In this document: positions 1-8,570 of the stretch, one piece after another
Layout of the letters: every line of letters starts with the position of its first letter
Position numbering within the stretch: position 1 is the stretch's first letter
Assembly: GCF_001274635.1 (NCBI RefSeq)
Contig: NZ_LBGV01000001.1
Location: 806,001-870,000, forward strand
Source: Persicobacter sp. CCB-QB2
GTDB taxonomy: Bacteria; Bacteroidota; Bacteroidia; Cytophagales; Cyclobacteriaceae
DNA length: 64,000 nucleotides
Direction of reading: 5' to 3'
Notes under the pieces: generated by a model
Seen by the model: only the letters and a program-made list of their open reading frames with translations
What the model was told of the DNA's origin: nothing
Databases searched by the model: none
Made by a program: the position numbers and the translations under genes

Positions 1-275
1 TCAGTACCAGTGGGAGCTTTATGATGAAAATGATTTTCGGCCTGATGAAATTGTCTCCCCTGACGCAGCCGGCAGAAAATGGCGCCTATCCGGAGCTGAT
101 GTGTGCAACGGAAGAAGACCTGGATCAGAAGGCTTTTTACGGTCCTACAGGACGCAGTAATTGGGTGGGGCCAGTGGGGGCGCATTATCTGGCTCCGCAT
201 GCAAAGGATAAAGCTGTTGCCAAAAAATTATGGGATTTATCCGAAAAGGAAACGGGAGTTCAATGGAATTTTTAA
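1..275 (+). CDS. short-chain dehydrogenase/reductase, C-terminal part
   Basis: The reading frame is open at the left edge of the window, so only the last ~90 residues are present. The tail contains an FYGPTGRSNWVGPVG stretch and ends in LWDLSEKETGVQWNF. An ending of the form LWxLSExxTG is typical of retinol-dehydrogenase-like or protochlorophyllide-reductase-like short-chain dehydrogenases, which are cytosolic NAD(P)-dependent oxidoreductases. The Rossmann fold and YxxxK catalytic site would lie upstream and cannot be seen, so the substrate is unknown. The internal ATG at 21 is not a likely start because the frame continues upstream. The next gene begins 25 bases downstream on the same strand. 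Confidence 0.7.
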   Translation, partial: STSGSFMMKMIFGLMKLSPLTQPAENGAYPELMCATEEDLDQKAFYGPTGRSNWVGPVGAHYLAPHAKDKAVAKKLWDLSEKETGVQWNF

Positions 276-300
276 ATTGAGACTTATAAAATATTTCAAA

Positions 301-810
301 ATGGATCTACTCAAAATATCGACAGATTGGGCCAAGGCCGAACTGGTTTCTACTTCCTTCTTCATTATTGCCGGGCTGGTCTTTGTGATGTGCAGCTTTG
401 GTTTCTGGCAGTTTGGTAAAACCGATCTGGCCAAAGCCTACATCATTCCGATATTGGTGGCCGGAGCGTTTTTAATGACGGTCGGATTTGGTCTGTTTTT
501 CACCAATAAAGGCCGGATCACCCAATTTGAAACCGCCTACAATGAGGATGTTTCTGCATTTGTTGCTTCGGAAATGGCGCGCACCGAAAGCACGCTGAAA
601 GAATACAAGACGGTGGTATTTACGGCTATTCCCTTCATTATCATGGCTTGTGGTCTGGCCATCTTTTTGGTGAATACGCCCGGCTGGCGGGCAGGCATGA
701 TTTCCACCATTGCGATGTTGTCGGTTATTTTGCTGATCGACGGACTGGCTTATGCCCGTATTGCCGACTATCAGCAGGAATTGATTAAAGTAGAACAAGA
801 ACTGAAATAA
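301..810 (+). CDS. four-helix integral membrane protein of unknown function
   Basis: The product is 169 residues and begins MDLLKISTDWAKAEL. The frame is open upstream to 103, but that part overlaps the end of the dehydrogenase and is not protein-like, so the ATG at 301 is chosen. Four hydrophobic segments lie at about residues 17-40, 48-70, 105-128 and 134-152. The first pair is joined by a short loop. A charged cytoplasmic-looking stretch separates the second and third, and an EQELK tail ends the protein. I do not recognise the family. The stop is four bases before the start of the AraC regulator, which suggests co-transcription with it and with the dehydrogenase. Confidence 0.75.
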   Translation: MDLLKISTDWAKAELVSTSFFIIAGLVFVMCSFGFWQFGKTDLAKAYIIPILVAGAFLMTVGFGLFFTNKGRITQFETAYNEDVSAFVASEMARTESTLKEYKTVVFTAIPFIIMACGLAIFLVNTPGWRAGMISTIAMLSVILLIDGLAYARIADYQQELIKVEQELK

Positions 811-814
811 GCAC

Positions 815-1726
815 ATGCAACATTTTGATTCGCTGTCGGCCTATCTGAAATATCTGGAACTGCCCCGCCCGGAGCATCCGATGTTCAGCATGTATACCGC
901 CCTGGGCGAAGGCTTTTTGCCCTGCCCCAAAGAAAGTTCGCCTCCCATCACGAACGATTGCTATTCGATCAGTTTCAAAAGGTTTGTGGCGGGAGATCTG
1001 AATTATGGCCGTACCCAATACGACTTTACCGATGGGGCCTTATTTTTCATCGCTCCCCGGCAGGTATTGCAGTGGAATAGCGGTGCCGTTTTCGATCAAA
1101 AGGGATTTTCGATCAACTTTCATGAAGATTTCCTGAAAGGAACAGAACTGGCCACCCAGATCAGAAAATACGGTTTCTTTTCTTATTCAGTCAATGAAGC
1201 CCTGCATCTTTCCCCAAAAGAGGAGCGACAGATGGAGCTCATCATCGAAAATATGGAGCTCGAATATCATAACAATCCCGATTCCTTCAGTAAAGAGCTC
1301 ATCATCGCGCATTTGAGTACCTTGTTGAAATATGCGCAGCGATTTTATGAAAGGCAATTCAATAGCCGCACCGAGCTTTCCAATGATTTACTGGATCGCT
1401 TCAATCAGGCATTGTCAACCTATTTTGATTCTGGTCGGGTGCAGGAAGAAGGAATTCCGGGCATTGAACAAATCGCCGAGGAGCTTTCGGTATCACAGCG
1501 TTATTTGAGCGATACGCTGAAAAAAGAAACGGGCAAAACCACCACCGAACATTTGCAGCTCTACCTGATCGAAGAAGCCAAGAATATCTTACTGGATCCG
1601 GGCAAAACCGTAGCCGAAGTCGCCTATGAATTAGGCTTCGAATACCCTCCTTATTTTTCAAGACTGTTCAAAAAGAAGGAAGGCATGAGCCCCACCGAAT
1701 ACCGCCAAAAGTACAGCATGAATTAA
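815..1726 (+). CDS. AraC-family transcriptional regulator
   Basis: A 303-residue cytosolic DNA-binding regulator. The N-terminal ~180 residues look like a cupin-type sensing domain. The C-terminal ~100 residues carry two helix-turn-helix units, the first around EQIAEELSVSQRYLSDTLKKETG and the second around VAEVAYELGFEYPPYFSRLFKKKEG. The protein ends MSPTEYRQKY, the usual AraC/XylS signature. Its start lies four bases after the membrane-protein stop, so it probably belongs to the transcription unit of the two genes before it and may control the adjacent dehydrogenase. That pairing is common for oxidoreductases but is inferred here. The ligand is unknown. Confidence 0.9.
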   Translation: MQHFDSLSAYLKYLELPRPEHPMFSMYTALGEGFLPCPKESSPPITNDCYSISFKRFVAGDLNYGRTQYDFTDGALFFIAPRQVLQWNSGAVFDQKGFSINFHEDFLKGTELATQIRKYGFFSYSVNEALHLSPKEERQMELIIENMELEYHNNPDSFSKELIIAHLSTLLKYAQRFYERQFNSRTELSNDLLDRFNQALSTYFDSGRVQEEGIPGIEQIAEELSVSQRYLSDTLKKETGKTTTEHLQLYLIEEAKNILLDPGKTVAEVAYELGFEYPPYFSRLFKKKEGMSPTEYRQKYSMN

Positions 1727-1739
1727 TCGGACAGTCCCA

Positions 1740-1905
1740 GCAGGTGCTTTTTTGGGGCCGTGCCTCGCAGGCTCAGCACCGGGCTGGCGGCAGTCGCTAT
1801 TTTGGCGCGCCGCCCACAATAAAACCGCCCAAGTTGGAGCTGGCCAAAATGAGCTCCAACAATGCCTTCATCCCTCGGCCGGGCTGCTTTGCGGGTCGAT
1901 ACAGA
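1740..1905 (-). repeat. REP-like GC-rich intergenic element, diverged copy
   Basis: Read on the minus strand, this has the same landmarks as the copies near 3.3 and 18.4 kb: AGCCCGG, then GAGGGATGAAGG, a variable middle, and AGCCCGGTGCTG near the other end, finishing in a run of C and A. The middle differs and carries its own hairpin (TTGGAGCT / AGCTCCAA). It fills most of the gap between the AraC gene and the Rpn gene and codes for nothing convincing. The rest of the 1727-2067 gap is AT-rich and shows nothing else. Confidence 0.6.
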
Positions 1906-2067
1906 TTATTCTTGAAAGAAAGCTGCCATTGGAAAAACGGAGGAGGGTGATGCAAAGCATTAACATATAATACCTTGGCTTTTATTAAGCAAAAACGAGG
2001 GATTACCTGTAATTATTAAAAGCCTTTGATATCCAGTTCTTTATAGGGGGTGTCAAGTACTTCTGTC

Positions 2068-2979
2068 TCATTTTTCACCTTTAAACTCCCGAACCTGCTC
2101 TATTGAAATATTCAATGCCTCGGCGATTTGCTCATCTGTGAGCAAGCCGGTTTTTAACAGTCCATGCACAGAATTTTTTAGGGTTTCCGTTCGGCCTTCT
2201 TCCCTGCCTTCTTCCCGCCCTTCAATCCTGCCTTCTAAACGACCTTCCTCCTTTGCTTCTTCCTTGGCAGTTTCCATCACATTATAAAGATCGCGGTAAT
2301 TTTTCAGGGAAGCTTCATAGGCTTTCTTTTCTATCGGACTGTATTTGGCCAGTTCTGCCAGATCAAAAAAACGATTAAAAACCCTTTCCTGTAATTCCAT
2401 CGGCCGGCTTTGCAATTGCTCCAGATTTCTCAACAGGTAAAGCCATTTGTCAAAATGGTTTTCAAGTTCATGTAATTCCTTGGTGAATTTGGGGGTTTCC
2501 AGATAAATAAAAGTCAGTTTATCGTAGAAGACTTTGCAGGTCTCTACTTCCATGAGTTGTACACGGTGCAGGATTTTTCCAGGCTCATCGTCTTCCTCTT
2601 CAAAGAGAAAATCCATAATGCCGATGGTATAAACACTTTTCAGACGGAACTTCCATTCTTTCCCCGGCTCGGCCTGTTCCTGTATAGGAAAGGTGGAATA
2701 ATAAAGACTTCGGTCCTTAAAGTATTTTTGTTTCGCCCTTTGTAGTTCAATGATGAATTTTTCCCCGTCCTGATTTTCACAGTATAAATCAAAGATCGCC
2801 TTTCTTTCTTCCGGGGTCCGGGGAAAATGTTCATTGGCCTGATAGCTGAGGTCCGCGATTTGGTCTTCTTCTGGCAGGAGCTGGTTGAGGAAATCAATGA
2901 GTAACTCCTTATTGGCTTCTTCTCCAAAAAGCTTTTTAAAGCCAAAGTCCGTAAAGGGGTTAATGAATTTGCTCAACAT
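2068..2979 (-). CDS. Rpn-family recombination-promoting nuclease / PD-(D/E)XK transposase-like protein
   Basis: A 303-residue protein opening MLSKFINPFTDFGFKKLFG, the hallmark of the Rpn / PF12784 family. The nuclease core is within the first ~130 residues, with AIFDLYCENQDGEKFIIELQ giving the D...ExQ pattern of a PD-(D/E)XK active site. It is followed by QEQAEPGKEWKFRLKSVY and a mixed helical region. The C-terminus has a run of EGR-type repeats (residues ~245-268), usual in this family. Members are multi-copy DNA endonucleases linked to RecA-independent recombination; they do not move themselves like classical insertion sequences. The gene stands alone between two REP-like elements. It appears intact. 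Confidence 0.88.
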   Translation of the reverse strand: MLSKFINPFTDFGFKKLFGEEANKELLIDFLNQLLPEEDQIADLSYQANEHFPRTPEERKAIFDLYCENQDGEKFIIELQRAKQKYFKDRSLYYSTFPIQEQAEPGKEWKFRLKSVYTIGIMDFLFEEEDDEPGKILHRVQLMEVETCKVFYDKLTFIYLETPKFTKELHELENHFDKWLYLLRNLEQLQSRPMELQERVFNRFFDLAELAKYSPIEKKAYEASLKNYRDLYNVMETAKEEAKEEGRLEGRIEGREEGREEGRTETLKNSVHGLLKTGLLTDEQIAEALNISIEQVREFKGEK

Positions 2980-3501
2980 GCCGGTTATCTTTTAAAAATG
3001 AAAAAGAAGACGCTTACGCCCTGATTGTTGGCACAAAGATAAGCAAAAATATAAGAGAAGGGAATGGGGTGTTTGGGGGTGCTCCATATTTTTCCTCTTG
3101 GCCAGGAGGTTGTCTATTAAGAGGTGGGAAATTTCTTGATGATGAAGACCATGGGCACAGCGCGTAAAGCGTGGTGGTAGCCGCTTTTCCAATAGGGTGT
3201 TTTTGTTTTATCATCGGTCAATGGGTTAAAAGGCAGGCTTCTAACTTAATTCCCGGGTATTTTTGGGTAGCTTAGCGGGCGAATAGCCCGGAAGGGGCAG
3301 GGATGAAGCGGGCTTGTTTGAACCACAGCGGCCCAAAAGGCCGATGGGGTGAGCCGCGCCAGCCCGGTGCTGCCGTCTAAGCGGCAGCAGTCCCCCAAAA
3401 GGAATTCTCCAGTATTTTAATGGGTATGGAAAGGGAGCCTGGGAATGCTTTGCTAGTAGAGCAGGGGCATACTATTCTGAAATAAGGTTGACTCAGCTGA
3501 T
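2980..3501. other. intergenic stretch with a REP-like element
   Basis: About 520 bases separate the start of the Rpn gene and the end of the sigma-factor gene. The right half holds a REP-like element, listed separately. The left half has low-quality minus-strand frames that I read as chance. No clear promoter was recognised. Confidence 0.5.
3269..3400 (+). repeat. REP-like GC-rich intergenic element, copy 2
   Basis: A 132-base sequence almost identical to the one near 18.4 kb. It starts AGCTTAGCGGGCGAATAGCC, contains GGGGCAGGGATGAAGCGGG, GCGGCCCAAAAGGCCG (a palindrome) and AGCCCGGTGCTGCCGT, and ends CAGCAGTCCCCCAAAA. Several short palindromes suggest a structured RNA or a protein-binding repeat. 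No coding potential is seen. Confidence 0.8.
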
Positions 3502-4041
3502 TCAGGAAATGCTATAGCCATGTAGCAGCATTTTTTCTCTGATATTTTTCAAAGCCATTCCCAAAAGGTTGTATACGGTTTTGGGGCTGATCTCCAATAT
3601 TTCAGCAATTTCCTGCACTCCAAGTCCGTCAAATTTGGCCAGACGGAAGACCATCTGTTGTTGCGGGGCCAGGTTGTTCACCATCATTTCCAATACCTGT
3701 TGAAGGTCGGCATATTGCACCTGATCGTTGCCATCATCTCCAATGATCGGTAAGTCTTCTGCTATGCTGAGGCTTTCTGATTTTCTGGATGATTTTTCCA
3801 ATAGGTTAAGTACGCTATTCTTTACGGCACGGTATAAATAGGGCTCAATAGAAGTTTTGATGTTTTGACTTTTTCGATTTTTCCAAAGATTAAGAAAAAC
3901 ATCTCCTACTATATCTTCAGCTTCTGTTTCTGAAAGTTTCATGGCTTTGGCAAATCCGACCAACCGATCATGATACTTAATAAACAGATCACTGAATTCT
4001 TCTTTATTGTTAAAGGAGGCATGCTTAGAAAATAGTTCCAT
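3502..4041 (-). CDS. ECF-type RNA polymerase sigma-70 factor
   Basis: A 179-residue sigma factor with the two ECF domains. Region 2 is at about residues 18-85 (LFIKYHDRLVGFAKAM ... AEDIVGDVFLNLW ... EPYLYRAVKNSVLNLL). Region 4 is at about 120-175 (LAPQQQMVFRLAKFDGLGVQEIAEIL ... SPKTVYNLLGMALKNIRE). It is transcribed away from the FecR gene across a ~230-base shared upstream region. In Bacteroidota such factors pair with a FecR anti-sigma and a SusC carrying an STN domain. Those genes come next on the other strand, so this factor probably switches on the SusC/SusD/phosphodiesterase operon when the receptor is occupied. Confidence 0.93.
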   Translation of the reverse strand: MELFSKHASFNNKEEFSDLFIKYHDRLVGFAKAMKLSETEAEDIVGDVFLNLWKNRKSQNIKTSIEPYLYRAVKNSVLNLLEKSSRKSESLSIAEDLPIIGDDGNDQVQYADLQQVLEMMVNNLAPQQQMVFRLAKFDGLGVQEIAEILEISPKTVYNLLGMALKNIREKMLLHGYSIS

Positions 4042-4062
4042 TGCTTTGATTCAGGTATAAAA

Positions 4063-4070
4063 CAAAGGTA
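4063..4070 (-). promoter_or_regulatory. possible Bacteroidota -7 promoter box for the sigma-factor gene
   Basis: On the minus strand this reads TACCTTTG, matching the Bacteroidota -7 consensus TAnnTTTG, and lies about 22 bases before the sigma-factor ATG. A TTTG is present further upstream but not at the usual ~19-base spacing, so the match rests on one box. Confidence 0.35.
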
Positions 4071-4271
4071 GTATGTGCGGTTTTCGCTAAGTGAAGTTTA
4101 AGTTCAAAGCTATGTTATACCGAAATGAGAGAGCGGTTAAGGCAGTAAAGTGGGCTTAATATTGGTGGTGATTTTGGTGGGCTGTGTTATCCATTTGTGA
4201 ATGTTGAAATTCATATGGGAATTTATGGGGTGTTGTCTGTCTATATGATCAGAATCGATTTATTATATAAA

Positions 4272-5300
4272 ATGAATGAACTGATCGGGAAATATTTTTT
4301 AAATGAACTGACATCCGGAGAGCAGGGACAATTAGCGGAATGGCGGAGCGCACATCCGGATAATGAAGCTTATTTTCAGGATATCGCCCGTCTGCAGGAA
4401 TGTAAAGTCAGCCGGGAGGTGAATCTGAATGCTTTTATAAGGGTGAATCAGCTCAATGAAAAAATCCGGGACTATGAGTATGGGCGGAGTATTGAAAGAA
4501 AACGGAAGGCATACCAATATTCAGGTGCGGCGGCGCTTTTAATTTTGGTGCTATTCGGAGGGGTGATGTACGGGCTTATGGGGACTTTTGTTCCAGAGAA
4601 GGACCGTTCAGTTGTGACTTTAACCAGTAGTCGGGCCGTTACCGGAGAGAAAAGGCCTCCGATCATTTTCAAAACGAATCAGCCTTATAAGCGGGTGAGT
4701 TTACCGGATGGTAGTGAGGTGACTTTGAGGGCTGGCGCGGAACTGAAGTGGATGTGGGATTTTCATCAACAGTATCGGACCGTTAGGCTGAAGGGCGAGG
4801 CTTTTTTCGATATTAAGCGGGATGAGGCACACCCTTTCCGTTTATATGCCAATGATAGCCGGACAGAGGTTCTGGGTACTTCCTTTAATGTGGAGCAGTC
4901 AGAGGAAGCGGTTAGGTTGTGCTTGTTTAGCGGTAAAGTGAAATTCGGGCAGGTTTCTGTTAAAGAGGAGGTTGTGCTGCAGCCCGGGCAGGCTGTGAGT
5001 TTTTCTGAAAAGGAAGGGCAGATGGTATTGGGTGATTTTGATGCGGAGGCTGTGTCAGACTGGACCCGGGGGATTCTTCGGTTTGATCAATGTTCTATGC
5101 CGGAGATGGTGCAGAAACTGAATAAGCATTACAACAGTGATTACAGGCTTAGCAGTAATGAAGATTTTTCGAAATTAAAATTTACGGGAGTATTTACAGA
5201 TGTTCCGGTAGCGGAAGTGATGGATATGATGGGGCAGGTGCTTCACATAAAGACGGTCCATCATGGTGAAGAAAAAATAATAACAAAGTTGTGGGAGTAG
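4272..5300 (+). CDS. FecR-family anti-sigma factor
   Basis: About 342 residues, starting MNELIGKYFLNELTSGEQ, the normal opening of Bacteroidota FecR proteins. The frame is open to an ATG at 4197 and another at 4245, but those extensions match nothing in the family. The N-terminal cytoplasmic domain (about 1-85) would bind the sigma factor. A single membrane helix lies near residues 78-100 (AAALLILVLFGGVMYGLM). The periplasmic FecR domain follows (RVSLPDGSEVTLRAGAELKW ... GEAFFDIKRDEAHPF), then a C-terminal STN-like domain (MPEMVQKLNKHYNSDYRL). It relays a signal from the STN domain of the downstream SusC to the divergent sigma factor. Confidence 0.92.
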   Translation: MNELIGKYFLNELTSGEQGQLAEWRSAHPDNEAYFQDIARLQECKVSREVNLNAFIRVNQLNEKIRDYEYGRSIERKRKAYQYSGAAALLILVLFGGVMYGLMGTFVPEKDRSVVTLTSSRAVTGEKRPPIIFKTNQPYKRVSLPDGSEVTLRAGAELKWMWDFHQQYRTVRLKGEAFFDIKRDEAHPFRLYANDSRTEVLGTSFNVEQSEEAVRLCLFSGKVKFGQVSVKEEVVLQPGQAVSFSEKEGQMVLGDFDAEAVSDWTRGILRFDQCSMPEMVQKLNKHYNSDYRLSSNEDFSKLKFTGVFTDVPVAEVMDMMGQVLHIKTVHHGEEKIITKLWE

Positions 5301-5343
5301 ATCGGCAAACCTTTCCCACAACCGTATAAACCAAACCAAAAAT

Positions 5344-8300
5344 ATGACAATTTTTACAAAAAGCAAGGCGGCCGGCATTCTGATGCTGGCGGCAGGGGCA
5401 TTCTTTGTCCCAACTTCAGGGCATGCAGCACCTGAACGGCCTGTAATTCAGTTGGAAACTGGAGAGCGCATCGCGCTGAAAAACTTGTTTAAGCAGATTG
5501 AGAAAAGCACGGATTACCGCTTTGTTTTTTCTCAGGAGGTGGATGTGCTGCAGACGGTGGAAGTAAAGAATACTTCCCTTAGTATTGATGAGCTGCAAAA
5601 AGTACTTAGGGAACAGTTGGGGTTGAATTGTAATCAGCAAGGGAATAATATTCTGATTACGCCCGGCACGCAAAAGCAAAAGCTGACGCAAAATGTAAAA
5701 GTTAAAGGGGTGGTGCTGGATAATTATGGCGAGCCTATTATCGGTGCTACGATTGTATTGAAAGGAACACAGCAGGGAGGGATTACCGATATTGAAGGTA
5801 AATTTAGTCTGAACCTGGAAGGAGTAACGGCGGAGGATCGTTTGGAAGTCAGCTTTTTGGGCTATGAAGATAGTGAGGTGAAGCTGGGGAATCAGTCGGA
5901 TTTTCGTATTGTGCTGAAGGAGTTCTTCGCTGAGTTGAATGAAGTTGTGGTGGTAGGCTATGGCGAGATGGAGAAGAAGGATGTTACCGGTGCGGTGGCC
6001 TCAGTAAGTGGAGAAAGCCTGAATGATATGGCTACGGCTAATTTTTTGGATGCCGCACAGGGTAAGGTGGCCGGTTTGGATGTGAACATTGGAAGTGCTG
6101 CTCCGGGGCAGCAGATGGACATCGTGATTCGTGGGAACAGTTCGATCACCGCCTCCAACGCACCGGTAGTGGTGGTGGACGGAATGCCGATTGAAGGCGG
6201 ACTGAATGAGATTAACCCTAACGATATTAAATCTATGGAGGTGCTCAAGGACGCCTCTTCCACAGCGATCTATGGTTCTCGTGGAGCAAATGGGGTGATT
6301 TTGATTACCACCAAAAGAGGAAAGTCCGGCCAGACGCGCGTATCGGTGGATTCTTATCTGGGGGTGACTTCCGTTTCCAACAAGCTGAACCTGATGAATG
6401 GGGAGGAATTTGCGGAGATGAAAAGGGAAGCTTATCGTACGGCGGGCAACCTGATGCCGGATGATCAACTTTTCGATCCGATAGCCTATAATAATTTACA
6501 GCAAGGGAATTATACTGACTGGCAGGACTTAATGTACCATAATGGCTTACAACAGAATCATCAGATCAGCATCGTAGGAGGGAATGATAAATTAAGAACG
6601 GCTGTCAGTGGTGGCTTTTATGAGGAGCAGGGGATTATTGATAACTACGATTTCAACCGAATCAATTTGCGCACCAATATTGATTATGATGCTTTTGATT
6701 GGTTGACGGTGAGAACGTCCACGATGTTCTCCTCCTCAACTCAGAATACCGGACCCGGAGGTCAGAATATTTTTGATAATATTGTTCGTCTGAATCCGCT
6801 GGGAGACGCTTACGATGAGGATGGGAATATCCTTTTTCGTCCAACGACTGATGAGGGTCAGCGTTCGAATCCTTTATCGGATATTGAAAATATCACCAAT
6901 GAGATAAAGAACAACCGTTTCTTGTCTAACCTTTATGCGGAGGCCAAAATATTACCTTGGTTATCTTACCGGGTGAATTTGGGTTTGGATTATTTATATG
7001 AAAATTCCGGTGCTTTTTATGGTAGTGAGTCTTCGCGTCAGCAGGGCGGAAATAACCGTGCGGAGGTGGTGAATCGCAGGAAGATGGGCTATATGGTGGA
7101 TAATATTTTATCGGCTAAAAAGACCTGGGACGATCATAAGTTGAATGTGACCCTGATGACGGGAATGCAGGGAGAGAACAGCACTTATGCACACATCTAT
7201 GCCAATCGCATTCCTAATGATGATTTTCTGTGGCATAATATCGGATCAGCAGAGGAGATCGAATCTGTTGGTTCTGACTATGCTGACTGGATGCTGTTGT
7301 CTTATATGGCGCGTGTAAATTATACCTTCAAGGACCGTTATATCTTTACGGTGAGTTCACGTCGGGATGGCTCCAGTCGTTTCGGAGATGGCTATAAGTA
7401 CGGCTTGTTTCCTTCGGCGGCTTTTGCCTGGAGAATTAAGGAAGAAAGTTTTATGCAATCGGCAGAATGGCTGGATGATCTGAAGTTGCGCGTGAGTTAT
7501 GGTGCAGCGGGTAACACCGGCATTCCTCCCTATCAGTCTTTGGGCAGTTTGCACAGCTCCAACTATGTTTATGGCGATCGTGGGGCTTCTGGTTTCCGAT
7601 TTCAGGATTTGGCTAATCCGGATTTGCGTTGGGAAAAAACTGCTTCTTTTAATGTGGGTGTTGATCACTCGCTGTGGAGCGGAAGAATTAGCGGAAGTAT
7701 TGAATATTATAATTCTTTGACTACTGATTTGTTGTTGGAGCGCCGATTGCCAGCCTCAACCGGTTATGAATCGGTATTGCAAAATGTGGGAAGCGTGAGA
7801 AATTCCGGTATTGAATTTAACCTGAATACGGTGAACGTAGTGACCAAGGATTTTCGCTGGAATTCCAATTTAAACTTTTCATACAATAAAAATCAGGTAG
7901 TTGATCTTTACGGCACCGGTCTGGATGATGTGGGGAATGCCTGGTTTATTGGTCAGCCGATCAATGTGATTTATGATCATCGTAAATTGGGCATCTGGCA
8001 GTTGGAAGAGCAGGAAGAGGCCCTAGCAAAAGGTTTTCAGCCCGGAGAACTGAAAGTGACAGAGGGGCGGGAGATTATCGGTTACCGTGATCCGCAGTGG
8101 ATTGCCGGTATGACCAATAGTTTTAGCTATAAAGGTTGGGAATTCAGCTTCTTGTTAACCGGGAAATTTGGTTATGAAATTTACAGTGGTCTGCATTCTT
8201 CTGCCGGTCGCCTGGACGGAAGATACAATAATTTCCGACAGGATTACTGGACGCCGGACAATCCGACCAATGCCTACCCAAGACCCGATGCCGCCACTCA

Positions 8301-8550
8301 GGGCCCTAAATTTGGTAGTTCCAATAATGTGTTCAGAGGAGATTTTATCCGATTGAAGAATGTGACCCTGGCTTATAACTTCAATGCAAAGCAGTTGGAG
8401 CGAATCGGTTTGAAGAATCTTAGAATTTATGCACAGGCCAAAAACCCGGCCATTTGGACAGAATACGAAGGTTATGATCCTGAATTCGGTACCAGCACTG
8501 CTTACCCGGCGGTCTCTACTTACTTAATGGGAATCAATTTAAGCTTTTAA
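5344..8550 (+). CDS. SusC/RagA-family TonB-dependent outer-membrane transporter with STN signalling domain
   Basis: A 1068-residue outer-membrane protein. A signal peptide occupies about residues 1-28. An STN domain (about 45-105, FKQIEKSTDYRFVFSQEV) is the periplasmic signalling module that contacts FecR. A carboxypeptidase-regulatory-like domain follows (about 118-205). Next come the SusC box NEVVVVGYG and the plug domain with LKDASSTAIYGSRGANGVIL, and then the beta-barrel to a C-terminal phenylalanine (GINLSF). It starts 43 bases after FecR and is followed by its SusD partner. With SusD it should import an oligomeric ligand using TonB energy. The two phosphodiesterase genes downstream suggest a glycerophosphodiester-containing ligand such as teichoic-acid or phospholipid headgroup material. 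That substrate is inferred. Confidence 0.95.
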   Translation: MTIFTKSKAAGILMLAAGAFFVPTSGHAAPERPVIQLETGERIALKNLFKQIEKSTDYRFVFSQEVDVLQTVEVKNTSLSIDELQKVLREQLGLNCNQQGNNILITPGTQKQKLTQNVKVKGVVLDNYGEPIIGATIVLKGTQQGGITDIEGKFSLNLEGVTAEDRLEVSFLGYEDSEVKLGNQSDFRIVLKEFFAELNEVVVVGYGEMEKKDVTGAVASVSGESLNDMATANFLDAAQGKVAGLDVNIGSAAPGQQMDIVIRGNSSITASNAPVVVVDGMPIEGGLNEINPNDIKSMEVLKDASSTAIYGSRGANGVILITTKRGKSGQTRVSVDSYLGVTSVSNKLNLMNGEEFAEMKREAYRTAGNLMPDDQLFDPIAYNNLQQGNYTDWQDLMYHNGLQQNHQISIVGGNDKLRTAVSGGFYEEQGIIDNYDFNRINLRTNIDYDAFDWLTVRTSTMFSSSTQNTGPGGQNIFDNIVRLNPLGDAYDEDGNILFRPTTDEGQRSNPLSDIENITNEIKNNRFLSNLYAEAKILPWLSYRVNLGLDYLYENSGAFYGSESSRQQGGNNRAEVVNRRKMGYMVDNILSAKKTWDDHKLNVTLMTGMQGENSTYAHIYANRIPNDDFLWHNIGSAEEIESVGSDYADWMLLSYMARVNYTFKDRYIFTVSSRRDGSSRFGDGYKYGLFPSAAFAWRIKEESFMQSAEWLDDLKLRVSYGAAGNTGIPPYQSLGSLHSSNYVYGDRGASGFRFQDLANPDLRWEKTASFNVGVDHSLWSGRISGSIEYYNSLTTDLLLERRLPASTGYESVLQNVGSVRNSGIEFNLNTVNVVTKDFRWNSNLNFSYNKNQVVDLYGTGLDDVGNAWFIGQPINVIYDHRKLGIWQLEEQEEALAKGFQPGELKVTEGREIIGYRDPQWIAGMTNSFSYKGWEFSFLLTGKFGYEIYSGLHSSAGRLDGRYNNFRQDYWTPDNPTNAYPRPDAATQGPKFGSSNNVFRGDFIRLKNVTLAYNFNAKQLERIGLKNLRIYAQAKNPAIWTEYEGYDPEFGTSTAYPAVSTYLMGINLSF

Positions 8551-8570
8551 TTATTGATTAAATTTTTGTC

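Noticed and set aside
103-300. Longer N-terminus for the membrane protein gene
   Set aside because: It overlaps the dehydrogenase end and encodes an Arg/Lys-rich stretch unlike a protein N-terminus; the ATG at 301 directly precedes the first helix.
2200-2260. Short direct repeats resembling a CRISPR or tandem repeat
   Set aside because: They encode the EGR-type charged repeats at the C-terminus of the Rpn protein.
2992-3214. Two minus-strand frames upstream of the Rpn gene
   Set aside because: No motif, poor composition, and they overlap each other; treated as chance.
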